DNA of 8,975 bases from Clostridia bacterium (GCA_017407885.1 JAFQVU010000032.1:1-8975); one strand, 5' to 3'. Positions 1-7,785 are shown, counted from the stretch's first letter. Notes: generated by a model from the letters alone, not told the origin. Numbers and translations are program-made.

Positions 1-19
1 ATTAAAAAGGAGAACAATT

Positions 20-2032
20 ATGAAACAATCGACTGTAGTTATTAAAATGTTAAAATCCATTACCGTACTCTTTATCGTGTTTGTTACCGCATTTTTGCTG
101 ATAACTACAGCCGCTGCACTGGATATGACCGAGGTCCGCGTCCATGCCGATACGCTCTACTCGCTCGGTCTCTTTAAAGGTACGGGAATTGACGCCGCCG
201 GAAGACCAAAGTTTGAGTTTACCCGTGTACCAAACCGTGAAGAAGCGGTCACCTTGCTCGTGCGTCTGCTCGGCAAGGAACACGAGGCGCTCGCCGGCGA
301 GTGGGAGACGCCGTTCACGGACGTTTCCGACTGGGCAAAGCCATATGTTGGTTATGCGTACGCCAACAAACTGACAAGCGGAACGAGTGTGACTACCTTC
401 GGCGGCGATACACCGGTTGCCGCAAATCAGTACATCACGTTTGTTCTGCGTGCACTCGGATATTCCTCGGGCAGCGATTTCGATTGGAAGACTCCGTGGG
501 AGCTTGCGCACAAGCTCGGTCTCTGCGAAGATGGAGAATATAACGAAAACAATAACGCAAAATTCAAACGTGCAAATGTAGTCGAGGTTTCCTTTAATGC
601 GCTCGAAGTGCCCCATAAGACGACGGGCGAATGTATCGCTCAACGCATATACGAAGCGGTTACCGCTTCGGAAAAATCGTATTTGGATTTTTACGAGCTG
701 ATGGATGAAGCATGCACAGAGCGCCGAAATTCATGGAAAACCCTCCCAAATGCATCCGAGCTTGCTCAGTATGCCGTCAACGACCCCAAAACCAAGGGAT
801 TGCTTTCTCAAACGGAAATAGGCCGACTGCTGCAGTCCAACACTAGAAAGACCGTTTCATATGCGCAGGCTGTCGCTGACGTGGATCTTTATATCCGCTC
901 CTTCAAATACGCATACGGCGGATATTACTACTTCGGTGAAGCGGCGTTCGATAAGATAAAAGCAAATGTCCTTGCCGACATTGAGGGAAAGACGACCGTA
1001 ACCTCGGCAGAGCTTGATGCAAGCCTCAAGAACCACACCTCGATTATTCAGGATGCGCATCTTCGCCGTAACAATCCGAGAACCTATGCATCTTATTACT
1101 GCGAGGACCAGAGCTTTATGTTCGACGGCTCGAAATATTACAAGCTCATCGACGGCGAAAAATGGTACTATCTGCGCTGTGACAGCGAGCACGTCACGAT
1201 GAAGCCGTTCCTCACAAAGAAAGGTGCTCTCGTCTATGCCCCTATTTGGTACTATTATCGCGATCAGGCGGTCAAGACCAGCAAACTCGTCCTATACCGC
1301 GGCGACGAAACTATGACGCAGACGGTGACATGGAAAGAAAATCTCCCGATTTCCTCTTCGGGACTTGACTATAAATTCCTGAAGGAAAACGGCATTGCAT
1401 ATATATCCATAAGAAGTTTCAGCGACAGTGCGTCTGCGTTCACCGATTTCCTTAATTCTGCCAACAGAGTCAAGGATGCCAAAGCGATAATCTTCGATCT
1501 GCGTGCCAACGGCGGCGGCTCGGATGGATATTCGAGACAGTGGATAATGAATTATTCCGGTCAAAGACCGTCCCCGAGAATGAGAATCGCAACACGTAAC
1601 ACCGCATTCTGGAGTTCGGTTACACACGGTCAGGAGTATTTCTCACAAGTCAGCATGGGCAAGGGAGAGTCGATTAGGAACGACATCCCGATAATCATAC
1701 TTACCGATGACCAATGTATGTCAGCCGGCGAATTTGCGGTGAAGCAGCTATTAACGCTTGAAAATACCGTCGTAATCGGCTCGCAGACGGACGGACGCAC
1801 CTTCTGCTGCGGCGGATTTATGTTTCTCTCCCTGCCGAATTCGGGCGTTTCCTATATGATGGGCACGACTATGTATTTCCTCGACGATTATCAGAACAGA
1901 GACGATATTGGCATTGCGCCGGATATTTGGTGCGATCCACAAACCTCGCTTGATTCCGTCCTAATGATGCTGATGCGAAACGGTCTTACCGATTCAAAAA
2001 CAGCATGGGAAATCACCAAAAAAGCTAACTGA
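20..2032 (+). CDS. Secreted S41-family (tail-specific/tricorn-like) peptidase with N-terminal SLH-like repeats
   Basis: The 670-residue product starts at an ATG seven bases after AAGGAG (7-12). Residues 1-34 form a signal peptide or membrane anchor: a basic start, a long hydrophobic core, then AAALD as a possible cleavage site. Residues about 40-196 resemble three S-layer-homology-like repeats (LYSLGLFKGTG, REEAVTLLVRLLG, PFTDVSDWAKPYVGYAYA, ITFVLRALGY), a module common in secreted clostridial proteins that may attach the protein to the cell wall. The C-terminal half, about 320-650, looks like an S41 peptidase core: QDAH with His347, DLRANGGG at 493-500, MSAGE with candidate nucleophile Ser568, and a late GIAPDI motif. 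In CtpA-type S41 enzymes a Lys follows in a GK(G) context; here the comparable position by eye is Arg593 (TDGRT). A Ser-His arrangement as in tricorn-type enzymes is therefore more likely, and loss of activity is possible. No PDZ domain is obvious. The substrate is unknown. Its promoter lies outside the window. Confidence 0.85.
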   Translation: MKQSTVVIKMLKSITVLFIVFVTAFLLITTAAALDMTEVRVHADTLYSLGLFKGTGIDAAGRPKFEFTRVPNREEAVTLLVRLLGKEHEALAGEWETPFTDVSDWAKPYVGYAYANKLTSGTSVTTFGGDTPVAANQYITFVLRALGYSSGSDFDWKTPWELAHKLGLCEDGEYNENNNAKFKRANVVEVSFNALEVPHKTTGECIAQRIYEAVTASEKSYLDFYELMDEACTERRNSWKTLPNASELAQYAVNDPKTKGLLSQTEIGRLLQSNTRKTVSYAQAVADVDLYIRSFKYAYGGYYYFGEAAFDKIKANVLADIEGKTTVTSAELDASLKNHTSIIQDAHLRRNNPRTYASYYCEDQSFMFDGSKYYKLIDGEKWYYLRCDSEHVTMKPFLTKKGALVYAPIWYYYRDQAVKTSKLVLYRGDETMTQTVTWKENLPISSSGLDYKFLKENGIAYISIRSFSDSASAFTDFLNSANRVKDAKAIIFDLRANGGGSDGYSRQWIMNYSGQRPSPRMRIATRNTAFWSSVTHGQEYFSQVSMGKGESIRNDIPIIILTDDQCMSAGEFAVKQLLTLENTVVIGSQTDGRTFCCGGFMFLSLPNSGVSYMMGTTMYFLDDYQNRDDIGIAPDIWCDPQTSLDSVLMMLMRNGLTDSKTAWEITKKAN

Positions 2033-2087
2033 ACAATCCGAAAAGCTGATTTTTAACGATTCGTGTAAAAAATTTCGCCGTACCCCC

Positions 2088-2116
2088 TTGCAATTGGAGA
2101 AAAACTGTGGTATACT
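2088..2116 (+). promoter_or_regulatory. Sigma-A-type promoter of the pheST operon
   Basis: TTGCAA (2088-2093) and TATACT (2111-2116) are separated by exactly 17 bases. TGG directly precedes the -10 hexamer, matching an extended -10 (TGn). Transcription would start near 2123, immediately upstream of T-box Stem I, which is where the leader should begin. The two hexamers differ from consensus by two and one bases. The placement relative to the T-box supports the call. Confidence 0.8.
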
Positions 2117-2122
2117 GATATA

Positions 2123-2407
2123 AATGCGATGAAGGAGTTTGTCGCAGGTCGGTGTCGGATGCCCAGAGACGACCGCCTTGTTTTTACATGGCTGTAAGCG
2201 GTCGCGTCCGTGACTTGCAGACGTTTCGCTCCCGAGCACCCTCGCTGAACGTGCAATGCACTTGTAGGTGCGGGCGGTTGACAGCCGTTACAGTGTCGCC
2301 GAGTGTATTGCTTGGTAAATCAGGCAATAAATTAAGGTGGTACCGCGGAAACGCATATGAAAATATGCCGCTTCGTCCTTGTTTTTTCGAGGACGGGCGG
2401 CTTTTTT
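2123..2407 (+). promoter_or_regulatory. T-box leader (tRNA-Phe sensing) controlling pheST
   Basis: The conserved T-box motif AAGGTGGTACCGCG lies at 2334-2347. Stem I runs about 2126-2245. Its upper helix pairs 2141-2150 with 2212-2222 (one bulged A), the AGAGA bulge is at 2165-2169, GACCGC (2171-2176) pairs with GCGGTC (2198-2203), and GGCTG of the distal loop is at 2190-2194. The specifier loop lies between this helix and GGAG/CTCC (2134-2137 with 2229-2232). It contains TTC at 2225-2227, a phenylalanine codon followed by a purine. Stem III pairs 2306-2314 with 2321-2329. The TGGT bulge (2338-2341) is complementary to an ACCA tRNA end, so a tRNA with discriminator A is expected. AAGG (2334-2337) can pair with CCTT (2377-2380) to form the antiterminator. 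An inner hairpin, GCATAT/ATATGC (2353-2368), has a GAAA loop. Uncharged tRNA-Phe should stabilise the antiterminator and allow expression of the synthetase genes. Confidence 0.95.
2367..2407 (+). terminator. Conditional intrinsic terminator of the T-box leader
   Basis: GCCGC-(T)-TCGTCCT pairs with AGGACGGGCGGC to give a GC-rich stem with one bulge and one G-U pair, followed by six T residues (2402-2407). Its 5' arm shares bases with the antiterminator (CCGC 2368-2371 and CCTT 2377-2380), so the two structures are mutually exclusive, as expected for a T-box switch acting by transcription attenuation. Confidence 0.92.
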
Positions 2408-2440
2408 GTTGCCGGTACCTCACCATACTATATTTCTAAG

Positions 2441-2446
2441 AAAGGA
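2441..2446 (+). promoter_or_regulatory. Ribosome binding site that fixes the pheS start
   Basis: AAAGGA lies nine bases before the ATG at 2456. The reading frame stays open back to an ATG at 2357, but that codon falls inside the antiterminator hairpin and the extra 33 residues would be encoded by the terminator. The site supports 2456 as the true start. Confidence 0.85.
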
Positions 2447-2455
2447 CAGACCGTC

Positions 2456-3469
2456 ATGAAACAAAAACTTGAAGAAATCCGTGCGGCGGCGCTCGCGGAG
2501 CTTTCAGCGCCCGATGCCGACCTTGAAGCGCTTCGTATACGCTTCCTCGGAAAGAAGGGTGAGCTTACCGCGGTGCTTCGCGGAATGGGTCAACTCACCG
2601 CAGAGGAGCGTCCCGTAATCGGACAGCTCGCAAACGATGTACGTGAGTACATCGAAAACGCAATCGCCGAGAAATCGGAGGCACAGAAGACCGCGGCTCT
2701 CGCAAAGAAGCTCGAAGAGGAGCGTCTTGACGTCACAATGCCCGGTAAAGCTCCCGAAATCGGCAAGCGTCACCCTCTCGCGCAGGTGCAAAAGGATATG
2801 GAGGACATCTTCATCGGTATGGGATTCTCAATTGTCGAAGGCCCCGAGGTGGAGTATGACTACTACAACTTCCAGGCACTGAACATCCCCGAAAATCACC
2901 CGGCGCGCGACACGCAGGACACCTTCTACATCACCGAAAACATCCTGCTCCGTTCACAGACCTCTCCCGTGCAGGTTCGCACAATGGAGAAGCAGCGCCC
3001 CCCGATACGCATAATCTCCCCCGGACGTGTTTACCGCTCCGATGCGGTTGACGCATCGCACTCGCCCCTTTTCCATCAGCTCGAGGGACTTGTCGTTGAC
3101 AAGGGAATCACAATGGGCGACCTTAAGGGTACACTTGAGACCTTCGCAAAGACCATGTTCGGCGAGCAGACGCAGATCCGTTTCAGACCGCACCATTTCC
3201 CGTTCACCGAGCCGTCAGCCGAGGTTGATGTTTCCTGCTTCGTGTGCGGCGGCAAGGGCTGTAAGCTCTGCAAGGGCGAGGGTTGGATCGAAATCCTCGG
3301 CGCAGGTATGGTTCACCCGAACGTACTTCGCGGATGCAACATCGACCCCGACGAATACAGCGGATTTGCATTCGGTATGGGCGTTGAGCGCATCACGATG
3401 ATCAAATACGGTATCGACGATATGCGCTACCTCTATGAAAATGACGTACGCTTCCTCGATCAGTTTTAA
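2456..3469 (+). CDS. pheS: Phenylalanine--tRNA ligase alpha subunit
   Basis: The 337-residue product has the usual bacterial PheS length. It is the catalytic subunit of the cytosolic alpha2-beta2 class II synthetase that charges tRNA-Phe with phenylalanine. Residues 1-90 are a charged helical coiled-coil arm of the type that contacts tRNA. The class II core begins near [14 protein letters not shown]. Motif 2 is GRVYRSD at 190-196 followed by [20 protein letters not shown] follows, and motif 3 is [10 protein letters not shown] at 303-312. Four cysteines (261, 264, 269, 272; CxxC...CxxC) form a likely zinc-binding insertion, a feature I recall in other Firmicute PheS proteins. The start at 2456 is set by AAAGGA and by the T-box terminator just upstream. 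pheT follows after 23 bases, so the two are co-transcribed and controlled by the leader. Confidence 0.98.
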   Translation: MKQKLEEIRAAALAELSAPDADLEALRIRFLGKKGELTAVLRGMGQLTAEERPVIGQLANDVREYIENAIAEKSEAQKTAALAKKLEEERLDVTMPGKAPEIGKRHPLAQVQKDMEDIFIGMGFSIVEGPEVEYDYYNFQALNIPENHPARDTQDTFYITENILLRSQTSPVQVRTMEKQRPPIRIISPGRVYRSDAVDASHSPLFHQLEGLVVDKGITMGDLKGTLETFAKTMFGEQTQIRFRPHHFPFTEPSAEVDVSCFVCGGKGCKLCKGEGWIEILGAGMVHPNVLRGCNIDPDEYSGFAFGMGVERITMIKYGIDDMRYLYENDVRFLDQF

Positions 3470-3492
3470 TAATATAGGGAGGACAGATAATA

Positions 3493-5889
3493 ATGAATTT
3501 ATCACTTGAATGGGCGCGCGATTACGTCGATCTCGACGGCATCACCCCCAAGGAATACTGCGACCGTCTGACCGCTACCGGATCGAAGGTCGAAGGATAT
3601 GAAATTCTCGGTGAGGACATCGAAAACGTCGTTGCGGGCAAGGTTATTTCGCTCGAACGCCACCCCGATTCCGACCACCTCTGGATCTGCCAGATAGACA
3701 TCGGCGAGGATGCTCCGGTGCAGATTGTTACTGGTGCGCAGAATGTATTTGCAGGCGCGATGGTTCCCGTTGCCAAGGCACCGTCAAAGCTCCCCGGCGG
3801 TATTAATATCAAAGCAGGCAAACTTCGCGGCGTACCCTCTAACGGTATGCTCTGCTCGATTGGCGAGCTTAACTTAACAACTCACGATATGCCCGGCGCT
3901 ATCGAGGACGGCATCTTCATCATGGATGGCATCGACTGCAAGCCCGGCGACGACATCCACGACGTTTTGAAGCTTTCCGACACCGTGGTTGAATTCGAGA
4001 TCACCTCGAACCGCCCTGACTGTCTTTCCGTTCTCGGACTTGCGCGCGAGACCGCAGTTTCGTTTGACCGCGAGTTCAAGCCGACAGCTCCCGTTGTCAC
4101 CTACAAAAATGACGGTGACAAGATTGAAAATTACCTCTCGGTTGACGTCAAGAATGCCGAGCTTTGTCCGCGTTACACCGCGCGTGTTGTCAAGAACGTA
4201 AAGATCGAGCCGTCTCCGCTCTGGCTTCGCATGAGACTGCGCGCTTCGGGCGTTCGCCCCATCAACAATATCGTTGATATCACAAACTACGTCATGCTCG
4301 AATACGGTCAGCCGATGCACGCATTCGACTACACCTGCCTTGACGGCTCGCAGATCATCGTAAGAAACGCCGCTGACGGCGAGGTATTTAAGTCGCTTGA
4401 CGATATCGACCACACCCTTAATTCCACCAACCTCGTTATCGCTGATGCGAAGAAAGCCGTTGCTCTTGCAGGCGTTATGGGCGGTGCGAACAGCGAGATA
4501 AAGGACGACACCAAGACAGTCGTTTTCGAGTCCGCAAACTTCCTCGGAAGCTCGGTCCGCGTGACAGCAAAGAGTCAAGGTATGCGTACCGAATCCTCGG
4601 GACGTTTTGAAAAGGGACTTGACCCCGAGAACACCATGCCGGCGCTTGACCGCGCGTGCGAGCTTATCACTCTGCTCGGTGCAGGCGAGGTAGTTGACGG
4701 CACAATCGATGTTTACAAGGGCAAGGAAGAGCCGTTCACGATGAAGCTCGATGCCGAGCGCATCAACGCATTCCTCGGACTTGATGTGAGCGCGGACTAC
4801 ATGAAAAACGTCCTCACAAAGCTCGAATTCAAGGTCGACGGCGACACGCTCACCGTTCCGTCCTTCCGTGCAGACTGCCGCTGTATGAACGATATCGCCG
4901 AGGAGATACTCCGTATCTACGGCTACGACACCATACAGTCGACCAAGTTCGTAACCCCGATCACATCGGGCAGTCGTACCCCCATGCAGAAGTTCGAGCT
5001 GCTCCTCGCCGACACTCTCTGTGCAATGGGACTTTACGAGTGCGAGACCTTCTCGTTCATCAGCCCGAAGTTCTATGACAAGATTGCAATGGCGGATAAC
5101 GATCCGCGCCGCAAGTCGATAGTTATCTCGAATCCGCTCGGCGAGGATACCAGCGTAATGCGTACCACCGCGATCCCCTCGATGCTTGAGGTGCTCGCGC
5201 GCAACAACAATTACCACGCAGGCAAGACCGCGCTTTACGAGATGGCGAAGATCTATATCCCCGACGAGGATCCGAAGAAGCTCCCCGAGGAACGCCGCCG
5301 TATAACGATCGGCTTCTTCCGCGACGGTGATTTCTACACCTTAAAGGGCATGGTTGACAAGCTCCTTGACAAGGCAGGCATCACCGATGCCGCTTATGTT
5401 GCCGAAAGAAGCGATGCGGCGTTCCATCCCGGACGCTGTGCGCGCCTTGTATGCGCTGACGGCACCGTTCTCGGAACACTCGGCGAGGTACATCCGTCTG
5501 TATCTGCAGGATATGAGATCGACGTACCTGTATATATCGCTGACCTCGATTTCGAGAATCTGTTCGCCAAGGCAAGCCTTGACAAGCAGTTCAAGGCACT
5601 GCCGAAATTCCCGGCAACCACACGTGACTTTGCGTTTGTCTGCGATGACGAGCTTGAGGTCGGTGCAATTGAAGCGGTAATGAAAAAGGCAGGCGGCAAG
5701 CTGGTTGAGGACGTTAAGCTGTTCGACGTTTACCGCGGCAAACAGCTTGGCGAGGGCAAGAAGAGCGTGGCATTCAGCGTTATACTCCGCGCCCCCGACC
5801 GCACATTGACCGACGAAGAAGCAGACAAGACATCAAAGAAGATACTCACTCTGCTCGAAAAAGAACTCGGTATAACACTCCGCGCATAA
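3493..5889 (+). CDS. pheT: Phenylalanine--tRNA ligase beta subunit
   Basis: The 798-residue product matches normal bacterial PheT length. It forms the alpha2-beta2 enzyme with PheS and supplies tRNA binding and editing of mischarged Tyr-tRNA-Phe. Domains in order: an N-terminal B1 segment, an EMAP/OB-fold tRNA-binding domain at about 45-150 (VVAGKVISLERHPDSDHLWIC), the B3/B4 editing domain at about 215-390 (RPINNIVDITNYVMLEYGQPMHAFD), B5 at about 410-478 (DAERINAFLGL, IAEEILRIYGYD), a catalytic-like core at about 490-690, and an anticodon-binding ferredoxin-fold (FDX-ACB) domain at 703-798 (LPKFPATTRDFAF). The start has GGGAGGA at 3477-3483, ten bases upstream. No frameshift or missing domain is seen. 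The operon ends at the strong terminator directly after the stop. Confidence 0.98.
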   Translation: MNLSLEWARDYVDLDGITPKEYCDRLTATGSKVEGYEILGEDIENVVAGKVISLERHPDSDHLWICQIDIGEDAPVQIVTGAQNVFAGAMVPVAKAPSKLPGGINIKAGKLRGVPSNGMLCSIGELNLTTHDMPGAIEDGIFIMDGIDCKPGDDIHDVLKLSDTVVEFEITSNRPDCLSVLGLARETAVSFDREFKPTAPVVTYKNDGDKIENYLSVDVKNAELCPRYTARVVKNVKIEPSPLWLRMRLRASGVRPINNIVDITNYVMLEYGQPMHAFDYTCLDGSQIIVRNAADGEVFKSLDDIDHTLNSTNLVIADAKKAVALAGVMGGANSEIKDDTKTVVFESANFLGSSVRVTAKSQGMRTESSGRFEKGLDPENTMPALDRACELITLLGAGEVVDGTIDVYKGKEEPFTMKLDAERINAFLGLDVSADYMKNVLTKLEFKVDGDTLTVPSFRADCRCMNDIAEEILRIYGYDTIQSTKFVTPITSGSRTPMQKFELLLADTLCAMGLYECETFSFISPKFYDKIAMADNDPRRKSIVISNPLGEDTSVMRTTAIPSMLEVLARNNNYHAGKTALYEMAKIYIPDEDPKKLPEERRRITIGFFRDGDFYTLKGMVDKLLDKAGITDAAYVAERSDAAFHPGRCARLVCADGTVLGTLGEVHPSVSAGYEIDVPVYIADLDFENLFAKASLDKQFKALPKFPATTRDFAFVCDDELEVGAIEAVMKKAGGKLVEDVKLFDVYRGKQLGEGKKSVAFSVILRAPDRTLTDEEADKTSKKILTLLEKELGITLRA

Positions 5890-5896
5890 AATCTGG

Positions 5897-5929
5897 CAAG
5901 CCGTCTGCTTATTGCAGACGGCTTGTTTT
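5897..5929 (+). terminator. Intrinsic terminator of the pheST operon
   Basis: CAAGCCGTCTGC (5897-5908) and GCAGACGGCTTG (5914-5925) form a perfect 12-bp stem with a five-base loop (TTATT), followed by TTTT. It lies eight bases after the pheT stop and separates pheST from comM. Confidence 0.93.
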
Positions 5930-5955
5930 CAGTTGCGCCACATATAAGTAAAAAT

Positions 5956-5984
5956 GAAAATTTCAAAAAACGTATTGAAATTTC
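5956..5984. repeat. Two helically phased GAAA(A)TTTC elements at the comM promoter
   Basis: GAAAATTTC (5956-5964) and the perfect palindrome GAAATTTC (5977-5984) are spaced about 21 bases apart, roughly two DNA turns. The second overlaps the -35 hexamer. The pair could be an operator for a dimeric repressor, but it lies in AT-rich DNA where such matches arise easily. Confidence 0.3.
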
Positions 5985-6003
5985 TCATGATATGTGGTAA
6001 AAT
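5975..6003 (+). promoter_or_regulatory. Sigma-A-type promoter of comM
   Basis: TTGAAA (5975-5980) and TAAAAT (5998-6003) are 17 bases apart, and TGG precedes the -10 as an extended -10 element. Transcription would begin near 6010, giving a leader of about 46 bases before the comM start. Confidence 0.75.
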
Positions 6004-6055
6004 ATAGAAAACAGAACAAAAGTTCGAGTCCGCTGACGCTTGAAAGGACATACGC

Positions 6056-7615
6056 ATGCTATCAATAGTATATTCCGCCGGTCTTGCCGGTATTGACGGA
6101 TTTACCGTCACCGTTGAATGTAACTCCCAGGAGAAAATGCCGCAGTTCGAGATAATTGGACTGCCCGGTCCTGCAATAAAAGAATCCAAGGAACGAATGA
6201 TCGCCGCGCTCGAAAATAACGGCTTCGCGTTCCCCGAAACCGCGCTGACTATCAATTTAGCGCCTGCTGACCGCAAAAAAGAAGGCTCTGCCTATGACCT
6301 TGCCATGACCGTCGGCATCATGCAGTCGAACTACATGCTCCCCGAAAAAATCGACCTTTCCAAATGCTGTTTCATCGGCGAGCTTTCGATGACGGGCGCA
6401 CTGCGAGAGGCAAAAGGTGTTCTGTGCATGACACTTGCCGCACGCGATGCCGGGCTCACCGAGGTTTTCGTGCCTCTTGCCAACGCTAAAGAAGCGTCGG
6501 TGGTTGACAGCGTAAACGTATACGGTGTGCCTGATCTGATGACGCTTTACCGCCATCTCTGCGGCGAGGTGCAAATGTCTCCGACTCGCTTTGAACGAAG
6601 TCGTTTTATCGCCGCATCGGGAGAATCCACATACGATCTGTCCGATGTAAAGGGGCAGGAAAAAGTCAAGCGTGCATTGGAAATTGCAGCTGCGGGCGGT
6701 CACAACATACTCATGATAGGCCCGCCCGGTACGGGCAAAAGTATGCTCGCCAAGCGGATTCCCACGATACTGCCCGAGCTTACCTTTGACGAGGCGCTCG
6801 AAACATCTAAGATACACTCAATTGTCGGCAAGCTTAACGAGGGCATATCAATTGTAAGCACTCGCCCGTTCCGCTCGCCCCATCATACTATGTCCGCACC
6901 GAGTCTCGTCGGCGGCGGCAGCAATCCCCAGCCGGGCGAAATCTCCCTCGCGCACAACGGCGTGCTGTTCCTCGACGAGCTTCCCGAATTCAACAAAATG
7001 GTAACGGAATCTCTACGCCAACCCCTTGAAGACGGCAAGGTAACGATAACGCGCACGAGCGGCAAGGTCACATACCCCTGTTCATTTATGCTTGTCGCGG
7101 CGATGAATCCTTGCAAGTGCGGTTACTTCGGGCATCCGACACGCAAATGCACCTGCAAGCCTGAGGATATCAAGAAATATCTGTCGAAAATCAGCGGACC
7201 TTTACTTGACCGCATTGATCTGCAGGTCGAGGTGTCGTCGCTGACGTATGATGAGCTGTCGATTCCTACGAGGAGCGAAACCTCTGCCGAGGTACGCGAG
7301 CGCGTTAATAAAGCGCGCAAGTTTGCACAAGATCGATTCGCCGCGGCATCCGCAGAGGATGCATCCATCCCGATGATACACAAAAACGCCGATATGTCAA
7401 CAAAGCATCTCGCAAAATTTTGCAGTCTTACTAACGATGCATCGGTGCTCCTGCGCAAAGCGTATGACAAAATGGGCCTTTCCGCGCGAGGTTACGACCG
7501 ACTTCTGCGTGTTGCACGGACGATTGCCGATCTCGCCGGAAGCGAGCAAATAAAGACCATTCATATCGCCGAAGCGATACAGCTTCGTTCGCTTGACCGC
7601 AAGTATTTTAATTGA
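6056..7615 (+). CDS. comM: ComM/YifB family Mg-chelatase-like AAA+ ATPase
   Basis: The 519-residue product is full length for the ComM/YifB family. Residues about 1-170 form the N-terminal ChlI/Lon-like domain (SAGLAGIDGFTVTVE, FEIIGLPGPAIKESKERM, NLAPAD). The AAA+ core has Walker A GPPGTGKS at 222-229, FRSPHHTMS, Walker B VLFLDELPEF at 303-312, a cysteine-rich segment NPCKCGYFG...CTC, and GPLLDRID near the arginine-finger region. The C-terminal Mg-chelatase helical domain ends the protein (RGYDRLLRVARTIADLAGS). In Gram-negative bacteria ComM is a hexameric branch-migration helicase that helps integrate transformed DNA. In Clostridia its role is less clear and the name rests on homology. The start is preceded by AAAGGA at 6043-6048. 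It sits alone: no dprA or topA follows in the window, though these are frequent neighbours of comM in Firmicutes. No intrinsic terminator is evident after it. Confidence 0.95.
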   Translation: MLSIVYSAGLAGIDGFTVTVECNSQEKMPQFEIIGLPGPAIKESKERMIAALENNGFAFPETALTINLAPADRKKEGSAYDLAMTVGIMQSNYMLPEKIDLSKCCFIGELSMTGALREAKGVLCMTLAARDAGLTEVFVPLANAKEASVVDSVNVYGVPDLMTLYRHLCGEVQMSPTRFERSRFIAASGESTYDLSDVKGQEKVKRALEIAAAGGHNILMIGPPGTGKSMLAKRIPTILPELTFDEALETSKIHSIVGKLNEGISIVSTRPFRSPHHTMSAPSLVGGGSNPQPGEISLAHNGVLFLDELPEFNKMVTESLRQPLEDGKVTITRTSGKVTYPCSFMLVAAMNPCKCGYFGHPTRKCTCKPEDIKKYLSKISGPLLDRIDLQVEVSSLTYDELSIPTRSETSAEVRERVNKARKFAQDRFAAASAEDASIPMIHKNADMSTKHLAKFCSLTNDASVLLRKAYDKMGLSARGYDRLLRVARTIADLAGSEQIKTIHIAEAIQLRSLDRKYFN

Positions 7616-7639
7616 CAAAAATTCCCACATATGTATGGA
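7612..7639 (+). promoter_or_regulatory. Weak candidate promoter overlapping the comM stop
   Basis: A perfect TTGACA (7612-7617) overlaps the comM stop codon, but the best partner, TATGGA (7634-7639, 16-base spacing), matches the -10 consensus poorly. If used, transcription would start near 7646, inside the first DnaA-box-like site, and run toward the RHH gene. No good promoter is seen closer to that gene: the best is TTGATA at 7807-7812 with TAAAAA at 7829-7834. Confidence 0.25.
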
Positions 7640-7645
7640 CAAGCT

Positions 7646-7785
7646 TGTGGAAAAACCGTACCGAGGCAGGGCATTTTGCGCACATTCTGTGGAAAACCTT
7701 GTGGAAACGGTTGAAAAACTCATCATTTTTGCGATAAAACCGCGCGGTACTTGTCCACATTTTCCACAACTGCGGTTGTGGAAAA
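7646..7785. other. Cluster of six DnaA-box-like 9-mers
   Basis: Against the DnaA-box consensus TTWTNCACA, four sites match exactly as TTTTCCACA: minus strand at 7646-7654, 7688-7696 and 7777-7785, and plus strand at 7760-7768. Two more have one mismatch: GTTTCCACA (minus strand, 7700-7708) and TTGTCCACA (plus strand, 7751-7759). The sites at 7751 and 7760 are directly abutting. An AT-rich stretch (about 7801-7870) follows after a short GC-rich run (7788-7797). Such clusters occur at oriC, upstream of dnaA and at DnaA-titrating loci. Neither dnaA nor dnaN is in the window, and the genes on both sides run in the same direction, which is not typical of a bidirectional origin. An operator family for another protein is also possible. 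The 268-base gap between comM and the next gene holds nothing else I can support. Confidence 0.6.

Noticed and set aside
50..643. A 197-codon minus-strand open frame opposite the S41 gene
   Set aside because: It covers the signal peptide and SLH-like region of a convincing gene and has no domain signal.
2018..2059. A possible terminator after the S41 gene (AGCT...AGCT then TTTTT)
   Set aside because: The stem is only four GC-poor pairs with a large loop and a bulge before the A/T extension.
2357..2455. An in-frame 33-codon extension of pheS starting at ATG 2357
   Set aside because: It lies inside the T-box antiterminator and terminator hairpins, has no ribosome site, and would add residues not found at the PheS N-terminus.
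3874..5217. A 447-codon open frame on the minus strand inside pheT
   Set aside because: It is antisense to well-conserved pheT domains. Strong codon bias on the coding strand leaves the opposite frame open, and the translation shows no recognisable domain.
6257..6817. A 186-codon minus-strand open frame inside comM
   Set aside because: It is a shadow of comM, with no ribosome site or family resemblance.
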